A stretch of DNA of 64,000 bases from contig JAOTTP010000003.1 of assembly GCA_029864405.1 (NCBI GenBank), positions 31,341 to 95,340 on the forward strand, written 5' to 3'. Under the pieces are notes generated by a model, which was not told the origin of the DNA, searched no databases, and worked only from the letters and a program-made list of their open reading frames with translations. The number at the start of each line of letters is the position of its first letter. Position 1 is the first letter of the stretch. Shown piece after piece: positions 9,242 to 20,130 of the stretch. Source of the stretch: Nitrospirota bacterium (GTDB lineage: Bacteria > Nitrospirota > Nitrospiria > Nitrospirales > UBA8639). Both the position numbers and the translations under genes were made by a program.

Positions 9242-11227
9242 TTATTTGATTCGTGTCCCGGCAGGGATCTCGTGAGGCATATTGAGAAGTTCGAGGACCT
9301 CTTGATCTCCTGCGGCTAAGACCATGCCTTGTGATTCAATCCCCATCAATTTGGCCGGCTTGAGATTGGCCACGACGACAATGGTTCGGCCGATCAATTC
9401 TTCCGGGGCATATTTTTTCCCTATTCCAGCCACAATTTGACGCTGTTCTGTGCCGATATCCACCTGGAGCTTGAGAAGTTTTTCAGACTTCGGGACACGT
9501 TCCGCCGCTAAGACTTTTGCCACCTTCAATTGGACTTTTTGGAAATCCGCAATGCCGATCTGTGTCACGTCGCTTGGTGCTGGTTGGTGTTGGGTCGGTT
9601 GAGAGGGCTGAGGTGTGTCCATGTTTGGCGTGCTCGGGTGAATGGTCGTTTTCTGTTCCGGGCTCTTTTGGGAGTCCGATGGACGGGAATCTTTTCTGGG
9701 AAATAACGAAGCGCCTTTACAGGTCTGCCCGCTGTAGCTATATGCACCCCAACGAGGAAATTCTTGCAACACGGGTGTGGAAAAATTGGTCGACAACCCC
9801 AGGCGGGCCTTCATCGTTTCGGCGATGGTTGGCATAAAGGGATATACCGCCAACGTGAGAAATCGCAAGACCTCCGTGAGATGAAATAAGACGGTGTGAA
9901 GGCGAGGGGTGTTCGCAGGATCTTTGGCCAACATCCACGGAGCGGTTTTGTCGATATATTGATTGGCTGACTGGACCAAGCCCCACGTGGTTTCCAGTGC
10001 GCGATTAAATTCTAAGTGGCGAAGGTGCGCGTCAATGGAAGGGAAAAGGGATGAAGCCGCATGCTGGAGTTGGCGCTCCTGATCGGTTTCGTGTTGGGCG
10101 TCAGGTTGAGGGACGGTATTGTTGGAGAAATTCGCCAGCATCGTGAGGGTGCGGGACAGGAGATTGCCAAGATCGTTGGCTAATTCCGCGTTGTACCGGC
10201 TACCGAATGCCGTGATGGAGAAATCTCCATCCTGGCCGAATGGCACTTCCCTCAAGAGGAAATAGCGAAAGGCATCAGCGCCGAATTCTTCTATCATGGT
10301 ATAGGGATCAACGACATTCCCTCGACTTTTTGACATCTTTTCCCCATTCACGGTCCACCAGCCATGCGCAAAGATGGATTGAGGGAGGGGCAGTTCCAAG
10401 CCCATCAACATGGTCGACCAGTACACGGCATGGGTGGTCAGGATATCTTTTCCGACCAGGTGGAGCGACGCGGGCCAAAACTTTGAGGAGCTGGGAGTAG
10501 GGGAGACGTACTCAAGGGCTGACAGGTAATTGACTAAGGCGTCAAACCACACATAGGCCACGCACTCCCGGTCAAATGGCAATTCGACGCCCCAGGATAA
10601 CCGGGATTTTGGTCGGGAAATCGATAGATCTTCAAGTGGCTTTTGCAGAAATCCTAAGACCTCATTGCGACGGGAGTCCGGCTGAATGAAGTCAGGATGT
10701 TTCTGGATATGCTCCATTAACCGGTTCTGAAATTGACTCATGCGAAAAAAGTAATTTCGTTCACTGACCTGTTCCACTGGTCGGCGACAATCGGGGCATA
10801 AGCCGTTCTCCACATCCTTTTCTGTCCAAAATCGCTCGTCAAAGGTGCAATACCAGCCGGTGTATTCGGCCTGATAGATTAAGTCTTTGTTGTAGAGGGC
10901 TTGGAGATGCCGTTGCACGATGGCCTGATGTTGGAGATCGGTGGTGCGAATAAACCCATTGTTGGAGATATGCAATTGCGACCAGAGATTCTTGAACTTC
11001 GGCGCGAGGCGGTCACAATGTGTTTGCGGATCGATACCGGCCTTGGCTGCAGCCTGTTGGACTTTTTGCCCATGTTCGTCCAACCCGGTGAGAAAAAAAA
11101 CCTCATGTCCTGTTAACCGATAAAATCGGGCTAGGACATCGGCGGCAATGGTGGTATAGGCGTGCCCAATGTGAGGCACATCGTTGACATAATAAATAGG
11201 CGTGGTGACGTAAAACGTGTTGGACAT
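9242..11227 (-). CDS. metG: Methionyl-tRNA synthetase with C-terminal tRNA-binding domain
   Basis: Start at MSNTFYVTTPIYYVNDVPHIGHAYTTIAADVLARFYRL; KMSKSRGN motif; C-terminal Trbp111-like domain (VQLKVAKVLAAERVPKSEKLLKLQVDIG...PAKLMGIESQGMVLAA). Confidence 0.95.
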   Translation of the reverse strand: MSNTFYVTTPIYYVNDVPHIGHAYTTIAADVLARFYRLTGHEVFFLTGLDEHGQKVQQAAAKAGIDPQTHCDRLAPKFKNLWSQLHISNNGFIRTTDLQHQAIVQRHLQALYNKDLIYQAEYTGWYCTFDERFWTEKDVENGLCPDCRRPVEQVSERNYFFRMSQFQNRLMEHIQKHPDFIQPDSRRNEVLGFLQKPLEDLSISRPKSRLSWGVELPFDRECVAYVWFDALVNYLSALEYVSPTPSSSKFWPASLHLVGKDILTTHAVYWSTMLMGLELPLPQSIFAHGWWTVNGEKMSKSRGNVVDPYTMIEEFGADAFRYFLLREVPFGQDGDFSITAFGSRYNAELANDLGNLLSRTLTMLANFSNNTVPQPDAQHETDQERQLQHAASSLFPSIDAHLRHLEFNRALETTWGLVQSANQYIDKTAPWMLAKDPANTPRLHTVLFHLTEVLRFLTLAVYPFMPTIAETMKARLGLSTNFSTPVLQEFPRWGAYSYSGQTCKGASLFPRKDSRPSDSQKSPEQKTTIHPSTPNMDTPQPSQPTQHQPAPSDVTQIGIADFQKVQLKVAKVLAAERVPKSEKLLKLQVDIGTEQRQIVAGIGKKYAPEELIGRTIVVVANLKPAKLMGIESQGMVLAAGDQEVLELLNMPHEIPAGTRIK

Positions 11228-11313
11228 GACGAATACTTCCTCTGTTGGCTTCGAACCCTCATGTGTAAAACGACTGGGTGGTCGCAGAACTGGGGTAAGC
11301 AGGCAATTGATGG

Positions 11314-12345
11314 TTAGACGAGCTCCGGTGAATGTGATAATTCCAATTGGTCGTGGAGATGAAAGAAAAATTGCTCTAAGCCGATTTGCACATTGAGATT
11401 TCGTTGTTGCCCTCGCTCGAGTTGGTTGAGTTCCTGGATCAAGGCCAGAAGAGAAGAAGGGGTGATCTGTTGGGCCAACCGGCGAAGAGCGGTCTCCTGG
11501 TCTTGGTACAGCGTGGGAGACAAGGAAGGATCCAGGGTGAGCAACAGCAAGTCCCTGAGCCCTGCCCAAAACCAATGAATCGCTTCCTGGACTTGATTGG
11601 ATTTGACCAGCCCTTCACTCATATCCATCACCCGTGAAGCCGACGCGGTGTGTTCCCCGAATAACAGAGCCCAGTACTGACGGAGTTTGACCTTCAATTC
11701 TGTGGGGTCACAAGACAAGGCTGCACCCAACCGGCCTTCCGCAAATGCCGCGATTAACCGGGCATCCGAGGCTTCCCTGTCCGTCCGGTCTCTCAGGAAT
11801 TCATAAATGCTGGCAGAGGGAAGAGGCGCAAATCGCAGCGTAATGCATCGAGAGCGAATCGTGGCCAAGAGGTGTTCCGGACGGCTGGTGATCAAGAGAA
11901 AGAGGCAATGGTCCGGCGGATCCTCCAGTGTCTTGAGCAAGGCATTGGCCGCTTCCGTGGTCATGGAGTCAGCCTGATCAATGAGGCATATTTTATGAGA
12001 CCCCAGGAGAGGACGATAAATGACCAGATGTTCGATGTCGCGAATTTGATCGATGGTAATTTTTGGATTTTGTTTTTGCGTATCTTCAGGTTGAACCAAC
12101 AAAAAGTCAGGGTGGGTGGCCTGTGCAATTTGGTGGCATGATCGGCAGAGGCCGCAGGCATCAGGCGTTGGCGCGTCCTGTGGTGCCTCACAATGCAGAT
12201 ATTGTGCAAGGGCGATCGCGGTGAGTCGTTTCCCAATGGTCGGTTCTCCGTGAAACAGGTAGGCATGTCCCAGATGATTGGTGGAGACCGCTGTTTGGAG
12301 CCATTTAATGGGTCGTTGATGCCCGACGAGATCTCGAAACGCCAT
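11314..12345 (-). CDS. holB: DNA polymerase III delta' subunit
   Basis: FRDLVGHQRPIKWLQTAV...HAYLFHGEPTIGKRLTA...CGLCRSCHQIAQATHPD...TTEAANALLKTLEDPPDH. Confidence 0.9.
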   Translation of the reverse strand: MAFRDLVGHQRPIKWLQTAVSTNHLGHAYLFHGEPTIGKRLTAIALAQYLHCEAPQDAPTPDACGLCRSCHQIAQATHPDFLLVQPEDTQKQNPKITIDQIRDIEHLVIYRPLLGSHKICLIDQADSMTTEAANALLKTLEDPPDHCLFLLITSRPEHLLATIRSRCITLRFAPLPSASIYEFLRDRTDREASDARLIAAFAEGRLGAALSCDPTELKVKLRQYWALLFGEHTASASRVMDMSEGLVKSNQVQEAIHWFWAGLRDLLLLTLDPSLSPTLYQDQETALRRLAQQITPSSLLALIQELNQLERGQQRNLNVQIGLEQFFFHLHDQLELSHSPELV

Positions 12346-13102
12346 GTTGAGGGCCCCCTTTCGTCTGGACTCGCTTGATGGTGCGGATAGGTTGAAGGGT
12401 TGCGTGAGCGAGGCGTGTTGATGGCACCGTCTGAAGGAGGTGTGTCATCGTTGACGCGATGCGGGTGATCAGGATATCAGGCGATTGCCTGGCATCCAAT
12501 TTTTGAATGCGTTGGGGGTGCTGTTTTGCGAGGGCGATGAAGCCTCGACGCACTCGCTGGTGGAAATCCAAGGATTCCTGATCAAGTCGATTTTGGTGCT
12601 TGGCCTGTTGTCGTCTGGCCAACCCCTCTTGGGTCGGGAGATCGAGGAGAAACGTGAGGTGGGGAGTCAGTCCTTCAGTCGCGAATTGATGGGAAAGGTT
12701 CAGGAATGTGATATCACGGTGTCGTCCATATCCCTGGTAGGCCAGAGTTGAATCAAAAAACCGGTCACACAGCACAATCATGCCTTTTGCGAGAGCCGGC
12801 CGAATCACATGAGCCACATGTTGGGATCGAGCAGCCAGGATCAGGGCTGTTTCACATTCCGGAGTAATGGTTTCATTGTTGGATTTCGATTTGGAGTGGG
12901 AAAGCAGAAGCCGACGAATAGCCTCGGCCAATGGAGTTCCCCCGGGCTCGCGAGTTTCTAAGACCTGATAGCCTTGAGCACGAAGTGCTCGTGCCAACCG
13001 GCGGCATTGCGTGGTTTTCCCGGAACCTTCTGTGCCCTCGAAGGTGATGAATAACCCGGAAGGCAGGTCCCGTTTTTCCTTTATGTGGGTTCTCGGTTTC
13101 AT
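12305..13102 (-). CDS. tmk: Thymidylate kinase
   Basis: GLFITFEGTEGSGKTTQCRRLARALRAQGYQVLETREPGGTPLAEAIR...DRFFDSTLAYQGYGR. Confidence 0.95.
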   Translation of the reverse strand: MKPRTHIKEKRDLPSGLFITFEGTEGSGKTTQCRRLARALRAQGYQVLETREPGGTPLAEAIRRLLLSHSKSKSNNETITPECETALILAARSQHVAHVIRPALAKGMIVLCDRFFDSTLAYQGYGRHRDITFLNLSHQFATEGLTPHLTFLLDLPTQEGLARRQQAKHQNRLDQESLDFHQRVRRGFIALAKQHPQRIQKLDARQSPDILITRIASTMTHLLQTVPSTRLAHATLQPIRTIKRVQTKGGPQHGVSRSRRASTTH

Positions 13103-13265
13103 GGGGATTTATTCTGATCGATCCTAGTCTAAGTCATTGAAATTCGCAAGAAAAGTCTTGCAGGAGTCCAGTCCTGATTGTAAGATACGATAGTATTGCG
13201 GTGCCTTCCTTCCTCCCTCGTATTGACCGTGCCTGCTCTGTTGGCAGGTATAAGGCAAATTTTTC

Positions 13266-13943
13266 ATGAATACCCTTCGCGCTTCCCTCAAACGCTATTT
13301 CTTGACAGGCCTGTTGGTGATTACCCCAATTTGGGGAACGATCCTCATTTTAAAAACCCTGTTTGTGACTGTGGATAGTATTCTTGGCACGGCATTAGCG
13401 GACTTGGTGTTGCCGGATTATTACTTCCCCGGTCTGGGTATATTGGCATTATTGCTGTTGATTTTTTCTGCCGGGGTCTTTGCCACAAATTTTTTGGGAA
13501 AACGATTGGTCGTCCGGTGGGAAGAATTTTTAGATCGCGTCCCGGTCGTCCGCGGTATTTATGCCACATTGAAGTCGATGATGGATATTTTGTCCTTCAA
13601 ACAACGTGAAAAATATAACAAAGTGGTCATGATTCAATTTCCTAAAGACGGACACTATTGTTTGTCGTTTGTCACCGGGGAGACTCGAGAAGAAATCCAG
13701 AGTCTGGCTCCAGAGCCTCTGGTCCATGTGTTTGTTCCCACGTCCCCGAATCCCACCTCTGGGTATTTTCTTCTGGTTCCCGAGAGTGAAATTATTCCTG
13801 TCGATATGGGAGTCGAGGAAGCCATGAAGCTTATTGTTTCAGGCGGGTTCTATTCTCCGCCGGAAAAACCCTCTAGCATTGAAATTGCCGAAAAACGGGA
13901 TAGAATGACTCTCAAGGACTCACCAAAAGTCCAAACCCCATAA
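13266..13943 (+). CDS. DUF502 family membrane protein
   Basis: LKRYFLTGLLVITPIWGTILILKTL...GVFATNFLGKRLV...RVPVVRGIYATLKSMMDIL...FVPTSPNPTSGYFLLVPESEIIPVDMGVEEAMKLIVSGG. Confidence 0.9.
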   Translation: MNTLRASLKRYFLTGLLVITPIWGTILILKTLFVTVDSILGTALADLVLPDYYFPGLGILALLLLIFSAGVFATNFLGKRLVVRWEEFLDRVPVVRGIYATLKSMMDILSFKQREKYNKVVMIQFPKDGHYCLSFVTGETREEIQSLAPEPLVHVFVPTSPNPTSGYFLLVPESEIIPVDMGVEEAMKLIVSGGFYSPPEKPSSIEIAEKRDRMTLKDSPKVQTP

Positions 13944-13966
13944 ATGACAGACCTTTGACCAAAGGC

Positions 13967-15484
13967 ATGACAGGCGTGATGAGTGGTAAAAAAAACACGG
14001 CCGCAATGATTCTGGCTGCTGGACAAGGAACCCGGATGAAGTCGGCTTTGCCCAAAGTCTTGCATCGTGTTGCCGGTCGTCCCATGCTGTGGTATGCCGC
14101 CACCTTAGCCAGGCAAGTGGCGACCCGGACTGTCGCCATTGTGGTTGGCCATGGATCGGAACAGGTCCAGACTTACCTCGAACAAGAAAAAGCCAATTTT
14201 GAACCGTTTGAAGTGGTGATCCAGGAGAAACAATTGGGGACGGGACATGCCGTTCAACAGGCGTATCCTGTGTGTACCCGGAACGACTCAAGGCAGGCGG
14301 ACCAATTCTTGATTCTCAATGGAGATACCCCCTTATTAACGCAGGACACCCTGACTTCGATGGTTGATTATCATCAATCTGAGGAGGCAAGCCTTACCCT
14401 CTTAACGACGGTCATCCCCGAACCCCGTGGATACGGGCGTGTGGTTCGCGGGCCATCAGGCGAGGTCCGTCGAATCGTCGAGGATCGAGATGCCTCAGCG
14501 GAAGAACGCAACATCTCGGAGATTAATGTTGGGACGTATGTCGTGGAAGCCGGCTTTCTTGGGAAGGCGTTGAGCCAATTGCGCCCGCAAAATGCCCAAG
14601 GGGAATATTACATCACCGATATTATTCAAATGGCCGTTCAGCAAGGTCTGAAAGTCGTGGCATGGGTGACGAATGACTCTTTGGAGACCACTGGGATTAA
14701 TACGCGGGAGCATCTGGCTGTCGCCGAGAAAGAAATGCGACGACGAATTTGCCGGCGTCTCATGTTGGCAGGGGTCACCCTGCTGGATCCGGATCGTGTG
14801 ATCGTTGACGAGGGGGTCGAGGTCGGAAGAGATACCAGTCTGTATCCTGGAGTGATGCTTGAGGGTCGTACCGTCATTGGGGACAATTGCATTATTCACA
14901 GCAATTCGAGGCTGAACAACTCCCTGGTTGGCAATAATGTCGTTATTCAGGATTCATGCGTGCTTCTGGAAGCCACGGTAGAAGAGGGGGCGGTCATTGG
15001 TCCATTTGCGCATTTGCGTCCGGGTAGCCTCATTCATCGAAAAGGAAAAATTGGCAACTTTGTTGAATTGAAACACACGGAAGTTGGAGAAGGGTCCAAG
15101 GTCAATCATTTGAGTTATCTCGGAGATACCGTGATCGGCCGGAATGTGAATGTCGGTGCCGGGACCATTACGTGTAATTACGATGGATTTGGAAAGGCCC
15201 AGACACGGATTGAGGACAATGTGTTTATTGGGAGCGATGTGCAATTAATTGCGCCGGTCACGATAGGGGAAGGGGCGTTGATTGCGGCAGGGACCACCGT
15301 CACGAAAAATGTTCCGCCAAATGCATTAGGAATTTCTCGAGTGGCGCAAATCAACAAGGAAGGTGCGGCAGCCAAACGGCGTGAAATTCTGGCTTCCTCA
15401 GCTCCAAATGCCAAGGCCAAACAGCAGGGTGACCCTGAGTCGTCACCCCGGCTTAATCCTCAACGACAAAAAGACTCTGTTTAG
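13967..15484 (+). CDS. glmU: Bifunctional UDP-N-acetylglucosamine pyrophosphorylase / glucosamine-1-phosphate N-acetyltransferase
   Basis: AAMILAAGQGTRMKSALPKVLHRVAGRPML; C-terminal left-handed beta-helix (GPFAHLRPGS...NFVELKHTEVGEGSKVNHLSYLGD...GAGTITCNYDG). Start codon uncertain (13955/13967/13979). Confidence 0.95.
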   Translation: MTGVMSGKKNTAAMILAAGQGTRMKSALPKVLHRVAGRPMLWYAATLARQVATRTVAIVVGHGSEQVQTYLEQEKANFEPFEVVIQEKQLGTGHAVQQAYPVCTRNDSRQADQFLILNGDTPLLTQDTLTSMVDYHQSEEASLTLLTTVIPEPRGYGRVVRGPSGEVRRIVEDRDASAEERNISEINVGTYVVEAGFLGKALSQLRPQNAQGEYYITDIIQMAVQQGLKVVAWVTNDSLETTGINTREHLAVAEKEMRRRICRRLMLAGVTLLDPDRVIVDEGVEVGRDTSLYPGVMLEGRTVIGDNCIIHSNSRLNNSLVGNNVVIQDSCVLLEATVEEGAVIGPFAHLRPGSLIHRKGKIGNFVELKHTEVGEGSKVNHLSYLGDTVIGRNVNVGAGTITCNYDGFGKAQTRIEDNVFIGSDVQLIAPVTIGEGALIAAGTTVTKNVPPNALGISRVAQINKEGAAAKRREILASSAPNAKAKQQGDPESSPRLNPQRQKDSV

Positions 15485-15621
15485 TGGCCATTCTTGGTGA
15501 TCGAAGGCAAGCGATGTCTGGCTGGGCTCATGTGTTTCCAGCGTGGCAATCACTGATCGATACCATCCCGATCTTCCCAATACATGTTGGAAGAATGATG
15601 AGATGTAAGGAGCGTTAAGTT

Positions 15622-17451
15622 ATGTGTGGAATTATTGGATATGTCGGAGGAGAATCAGCGACCCCTATTTTAGTGGCCGGGCTACAACGGCTGGAATATC
15701 GAGGGTACGACTCCGCAGGGATCGCGATTCAACATAATGGAGAGTTGACGATTCGAAGGAGCGTGGGCAAGCTCACGAATCTCCAAGCGGTCTTGCAAAA
15801 CGGGGCCGTCGCCGGAAGGACAGGTATCGGTCATACTCGTTGGGCCACACATGGTCGTCCCTCTGAACAAAATGCCCATCCTCACCGTTCGGGAGAGATC
15901 GTCCTCGTCCATAACGGCATCATTGAAAATTTTCTAGACCTCCGCCATCGATTGGAATTAGAAGGCTATCGATTCGAGTCTGAAACCGACACGGAGGTCA
16001 TTGCGCACTTATTATCCTCGCTTACAAAAAAAGGGCATGGGCTTCAAGAGGCGGTCAGGCTCATTGCTCATGACTTACACGGCAGCTATGCCATCGCCGT
16101 GATGTCGTTGGCTGAGCCGGGGCGGATTGTCGTCAGTCGTTCAGGATGTCCCCTGGTCATTGGTCAAAATGAAAAAGGAGCCTTTTTGGCCTCTGATGTC
16201 ACTCCTCTCTTAGCGCATATTCGGGAAGTGGTGTTTCTCGAAGACGGAGATGTGGCCATTTTAGAAAGCTCCGGTATCACCCTTTTGGATCCGGACGGCA
16301 AACCGAAAGATTTTAACCCGGTCACCATTGACTGGGATGCTGAGGCGGCTGAAAAAGGGGGCTATCCGGATTTCATGTTGAAAGAAATTCACGAACAGCC
16401 TCAAGTCATCATGGATACCCTTCGGGGCCGGTTTCAGTATGAAACGGGAGAAGCGGATCTTCCCGATCTGGCCATGACTGACGAGGAGTTGCTCAACGCC
16501 AGGCGAATCTGGATTGTCGCGTGTGGGACGTCCTGGCACTCAGGGCTCGTCGGGAAATATTTATTCGAAGAAATGATTCGACGACCCGTTCAGGTGGATA
16601 TCGGTTCGGAGTTTCGATATCGGGAGCCCATGATTCAAAAAGACGATTTGTTTATTGCTATTTCACAATCAGGCGAGACGGCGGATACATTGGCGGCGGC
16701 ACGGGAAGCCAAACACCGAGGGGCGCGTGTCCTGGCCATTGTGAATGTGGTGGGGAGCACTCTGGCTCGCGAAGCCGATGGGGTGATTTACACGAGATGT
16801 GGCCCTGAGATTAGCGTGGCCTCCACGAAAGCCTTTACCGGGCAGGTGATTGCCTTATATTTATTAGCCTTGCATGTGGGACGGGTTCGTCGCACGTTAA
16901 GTGCGGAGGAAGGACGGTGGTGGTTGGATCATTTCCTCCTGCTTCCCGGCCAGGTCGAGCATATTCTCAAGCAAGAGGCGGCCATTCAAGCCATTGCCAA
17001 TCAGTATTATCAAAAACGAAATTTTTTGTATTTGGGTCGGGGCATTAATTATCCCATTGCGTTGGAAGGTGCCTTGAAACTCAAAGAAATCTCCTATATT
17101 CATGCAGAGGGGTATGCGGCGGGAGAGATGAAGCATGGCCCAATCGCGTTGATTGATGAAGACATGCCCGTGGTCGTGTTATCGCCGAAAGATCGGCTCT
17201 ATGAAAAGTCTGTCAGCAATTTAATGGAAGTGCGAGCCAGAAGTGCCCCCGTGATTGCGTTTGTGACCGAAGGGGATCATGGCTTGGATCAGGTTGCCGA
17301 TCACGTGTTTGCGATCCCTGCTGTCCATCCGCTCTTGACCCCGATTCTGTTTACCGTGGGGCTGCAACTGTTGGCCTATCATATCGCGGTGTTGCGAGGG
17401 GTCGATATTGACCGTCCGAGAAATCTTGCCAAGAGTGTCACGGTTGAGTAG
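15622..17451 (+). CDS. glmS: Glutamine--fructose-6-phosphate aminotransferase (isomerizing)
   Basis: MCGIIGYVGGESATPILVAGLQRLEYRGYDSAGIA; two SIS domains; C-terminal DRPRNLAKSVTVE. Confidence 0.97.
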   Translation: MCGIIGYVGGESATPILVAGLQRLEYRGYDSAGIAIQHNGELTIRRSVGKLTNLQAVLQNGAVAGRTGIGHTRWATHGRPSEQNAHPHRSGEIVLVHNGIIENFLDLRHRLELEGYRFESETDTEVIAHLLSSLTKKGHGLQEAVRLIAHDLHGSYAIAVMSLAEPGRIVVSRSGCPLVIGQNEKGAFLASDVTPLLAHIREVVFLEDGDVAILESSGITLLDPDGKPKDFNPVTIDWDAEAAEKGGYPDFMLKEIHEQPQVIMDTLRGRFQYETGEADLPDLAMTDEELLNARRIWIVACGTSWHSGLVGKYLFEEMIRRPVQVDIGSEFRYREPMIQKDDLFIAISQSGETADTLAAAREAKHRGARVLAIVNVVGSTLAREADGVIYTRCGPEISVASTKAFTGQVIALYLLALHVGRVRRTLSAEEGRWWLDHFLLLPGQVEHILKQEAAIQAIANQYYQKRNFLYLGRGINYPIALEGALKLKEISYIHAEGYAAGEMKHGPIALIDEDMPVVVLSPKDRLYEKSVSNLMEVRARSAPVIAFVTEGDHGLDQVADHVFAIPAVHPLLTPILFTVGLQLLAYHIAVLRGVDIDRPRNLAKSVTVE

Positions 17452-17527
17452 GGAGTCCTTCCGATATCCCACCAGGGTTTTTCCTGTCTTGTCCCCACGG
17501 CTTCTATCAATTGGAGCGTATTGAATC

Positions 17528-18622
17528 ATGGAGACCATGATCGTGACCGGAGGCGCTGGCTTTATTGGCGCCAATTTCGTTCGGATGGCCCTTCACAAGA
17601 CCGAGGCACGGATCGTGGTGGTGGACAAGTTGACCTATGCGGGCCATCGAGAAAATCTTGATGGATTGTGGGACCATCCTCGTCTAGATTTTATCCAGGC
17701 AGATATTGCCGATGCGGAAGAAATGACCAGAGTCATGGATTCATTTTCTCCCCGGTGGTTGTTGAATTTTGCAGCTGAATCGCATGTGGACCGGTCGATT
17801 GACGACCCGTATCCCTTTATTCATACCAATGTCACGGGAACGCTGGTGTTGTTAGACGTGGTGCGGCGTTTCCTGAAGCACCGTGCTGTGGACCATCAAC
17901 AGCAGTTTCGGTTCCTGCATGTCTCGACTGATGAAGTGTATGGCACGTTGGGCCCGACCGGGTTGTTCTCCGAAGACACGCCCTATGCACCCAACTCGCC
18001 GTATGCGGCGTCGAAAGCCAGCGCAGATCATTTGGTGCGCGCCTTCTATCACACCTATGGTCTTCCCACGCTGATGACCAATTGTTCCAATAACTATGGT
18101 CCCTATCAATTTCCTGAAAAACTCATTCCATTGATGGTGTTAAATGCGCTAGAAGGCCGATCGCTTCCGATTTATGGGAACGGGCAGAATATACGGGACT
18201 GGTTGTTTGTTGAAGATCATTGTGAGGGCCTCCTCCTGGTTCTTCTGGAAGGCACGCCTGGGGAAAAATATAACCTGGGAGGACGGTCGGAGCGATCGAA
18301 TCTTGATGTCATCGAAGCTCTATGCCGGATTTTGGAAGATGTTGCGCCCAGTGGTTCGAATCCTTCCCTCTCTCAACGTGGCATCACACGATATACAGAC
18401 CTGAAAGTATTTGTGGCTGACCGTCCCGGGCATGATTTTCGTTATGGAATTGATACCACCAAGGTCCAATCGCAATTGGGATGGAGCCCACGCCACTCTT
18501 TTGAGTCTGGCTTGCGGCGGACCATTGAATGGTACGTCGCCAACCGCCAATGGTGTCAGACCGTGACGGCGAACTCCTATCAACGGGAACGACTCGGGTT
18601 AGCCTCCGTCCCCTCGACATAG
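17528..18622 (+). CDS. rfbB: dTDP-glucose 4,6-dehydratase
   Basis: MIVTGGAGFIGANFVRMAL...VVDKLTYAGHRENLDGL...ESHVDRSIDDPYPFIHTNVTGT...STDEVYGTLG. Confidence 0.95.
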   Translation: METMIVTGGAGFIGANFVRMALHKTEARIVVVDKLTYAGHRENLDGLWDHPRLDFIQADIADAEEMTRVMDSFSPRWLLNFAAESHVDRSIDDPYPFIHTNVTGTLVLLDVVRRFLKHRAVDHQQQFRFLHVSTDEVYGTLGPTGLFSEDTPYAPNSPYAASKASADHLVRAFYHTYGLPTLMTNCSNNYGPYQFPEKLIPLMVLNALEGRSLPIYGNGQNIRDWLFVEDHCEGLLLVLLEGTPGEKYNLGGRSERSNLDVIEALCRILEDVAPSGSNPSLSQRGITRYTDLKVFVADRPGHDFRYGIDTTKVQSQLGWSPRHSFESGLRRTIEWYVANRQWCQTVTANSYQRERLGLASVPST

Positions 18623-18693
18623 GGGCAGGGACGTTCTGTCGTATGGCAAGGTGACATGAGCATGATGAAGACATTGGGAGGCAAAGGGGCACG

Positions 18694-19569
18694 ATGAAGG
18701 GAATCATCTTAGCGGGCGGATCGGGAACTCGACTTTATCCCTTGACCCACGCGGTCAGCAAACAACTCATGCCGGTTTTTGATAAACCGATGATCTATTA
18801 TCCATTGTCGACCCTCATGCTTGCTGGAATCCGCGAAATTCTGGTGATTACGACCCCGCATGAGCAGGAAGGGTTTGTCCGGTTGTTAGGAGATGGCAGT
18901 CATCTCGGGCTCACGATCCTCTACCAAGTCCAACCACGACCGGAAGGAATCGCCCAAGCCTTTGTAATTGGGCGTGAGTTTATCGGGCAAGATCGAGTGG
19001 CGCTTATTCTTGGTGATAATATTTTTTATGGGCATGGGCTGTCTCGCTATCTTCAAGAAGCGGCCTCCCAGGCCTCGGGGGCGCAAGTCTTTGCCTATCA
19101 GGTTCGGGATCCGGAACGATACGGAGTGGTGACCTTTAATGATCGCGGGCAAGCCACCAGCCTGGAAGAAAAGCCTGCCCATCCCAAGTCACCCTATGCA
19201 GTGACCGGTTTATATTTTTATGACAATCAGGTTGTGGCCATTGCCGATTCTCTCAAGCCTTCGGCGAGAGGAGAGGTAGAAATCACTGATGTGAATAGAA
19301 CCTATTTAGAGGCCGGATCTCTGCATGTTCAGGTGCTAGGGCGAGGCATTGCCTGGTTGGATACGGGAACTCACGAATCCCTCATGCAAGCGGCCCATTA
19401 TATTCAAGTGTTACAAGAACGACAGGGGTTAATGGTTTCCTGCCCGGAAGAGATCGCCTACAAGATGGGGTACATTCAGGCAGGCGATGTGTTGCGTGTG
19501 GCTACGAAAATGAAAGACAACGGGTACGGGCAATACTTGCTGCATTTGGTGAATCAGAGACAGTCATAA
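18694..19569 (+). CDS. rfbA: Glucose-1-phosphate thymidylyltransferase
   Basis: [55 protein letters not shown]. Confidence 0.96.
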   Translation: MKGIILAGGSGTRLYPLTHAVSKQLMPVFDKPMIYYPLSTLMLAGIREILVITTPHEQEGFVRLLGDGSHLGLTILYQVQPRPEGIAQAFVIGREFIGQDRVALILGDNIFYGHGLSRYLQEAASQASGAQVFAYQVRDPERYGVVTFNDRGQATSLEEKPAHPKSPYAVTGLYFYDNQVVAIADSLKPSARGEVEITDVNRTYLEAGSLHVQVLGRGIAWLDTGTHESLMQAAHYIQVLQERQGLMVSCPEEIAYKMGYIQAGDVLRVATKMKDNGYGQYLLHLVNQRQS

Positions 19570-19575
19570 CCGGTT

Positions 19576-20130
19576 ATGAAATTTCTCCCAACCCAGCTGC
19601 CGGGGGTGCTCATAGTCGAGCCTGATGTCTATCGCGATCAACGCGGATGGTTTTTAGAAACGTATCATGTTCAAAAGTATCAGGAGGCAGGGATTCTGCT
19701 TCCATTTGTGCAGGATAATTGTTCATCGTCAGTCCAAGGAACGCTTCGTGGTCTTCACTTTCAACTGACTCGCCTTCAAGGGAAGTTAGTTCGCGTGATC
19801 CGGGGGGAAATCTTTGACGTCGCGGTCGACATTCGTCAGGGGTCCCCGACTTTTGCCTCGTGGGTGGGGGTGACCTTATCGGCACAGAATTTCAGACAAA
19901 TCTATCTTCCTCCGGGTTTTGCCCATGGATTTTGTGTCCTCAGCGAGGTGGCGGAAGTGGAGTACAAATGTACCGATGTCTATGCGCCTGGTGGTGATGT
20001 GACCATTCGATGGGATGACCCACGTATTGGCATTCAATGGCCGATCGAACGTCCACTTCTCTCCACGAAGGATGCTGCTGGGCAGTTACTCGACGACCTG
20101 TGCGACCAACTTCCGGATTATCGGCCATGA
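19576..20130 (+). CDS. rfbC: dTDP-4-dehydrorhamnose 3,5-epimerase
   Basis: GVLIVEPDVYRDQRGWFLETYH...FVQDNCSSSVQGTLRGLHFQ...VRVIRGEIFDVAVDIR...YLPPGFAHGFCVLSE. Confidence 0.96.
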   Translation: MKFLPTQLPGVLIVEPDVYRDQRGWFLETYHVQKYQEAGILLPFVQDNCSSSVQGTLRGLHFQLTRLQGKLVRVIRGEIFDVAVDIRQGSPTFASWVGVTLSAQNFRQIYLPPGFAHGFCVLSEVAEVEYKCTDVYAPGGDVTIRWDDPRIGIQWPIERPLLSTKDAAGQLLDDLCDQLPDYRP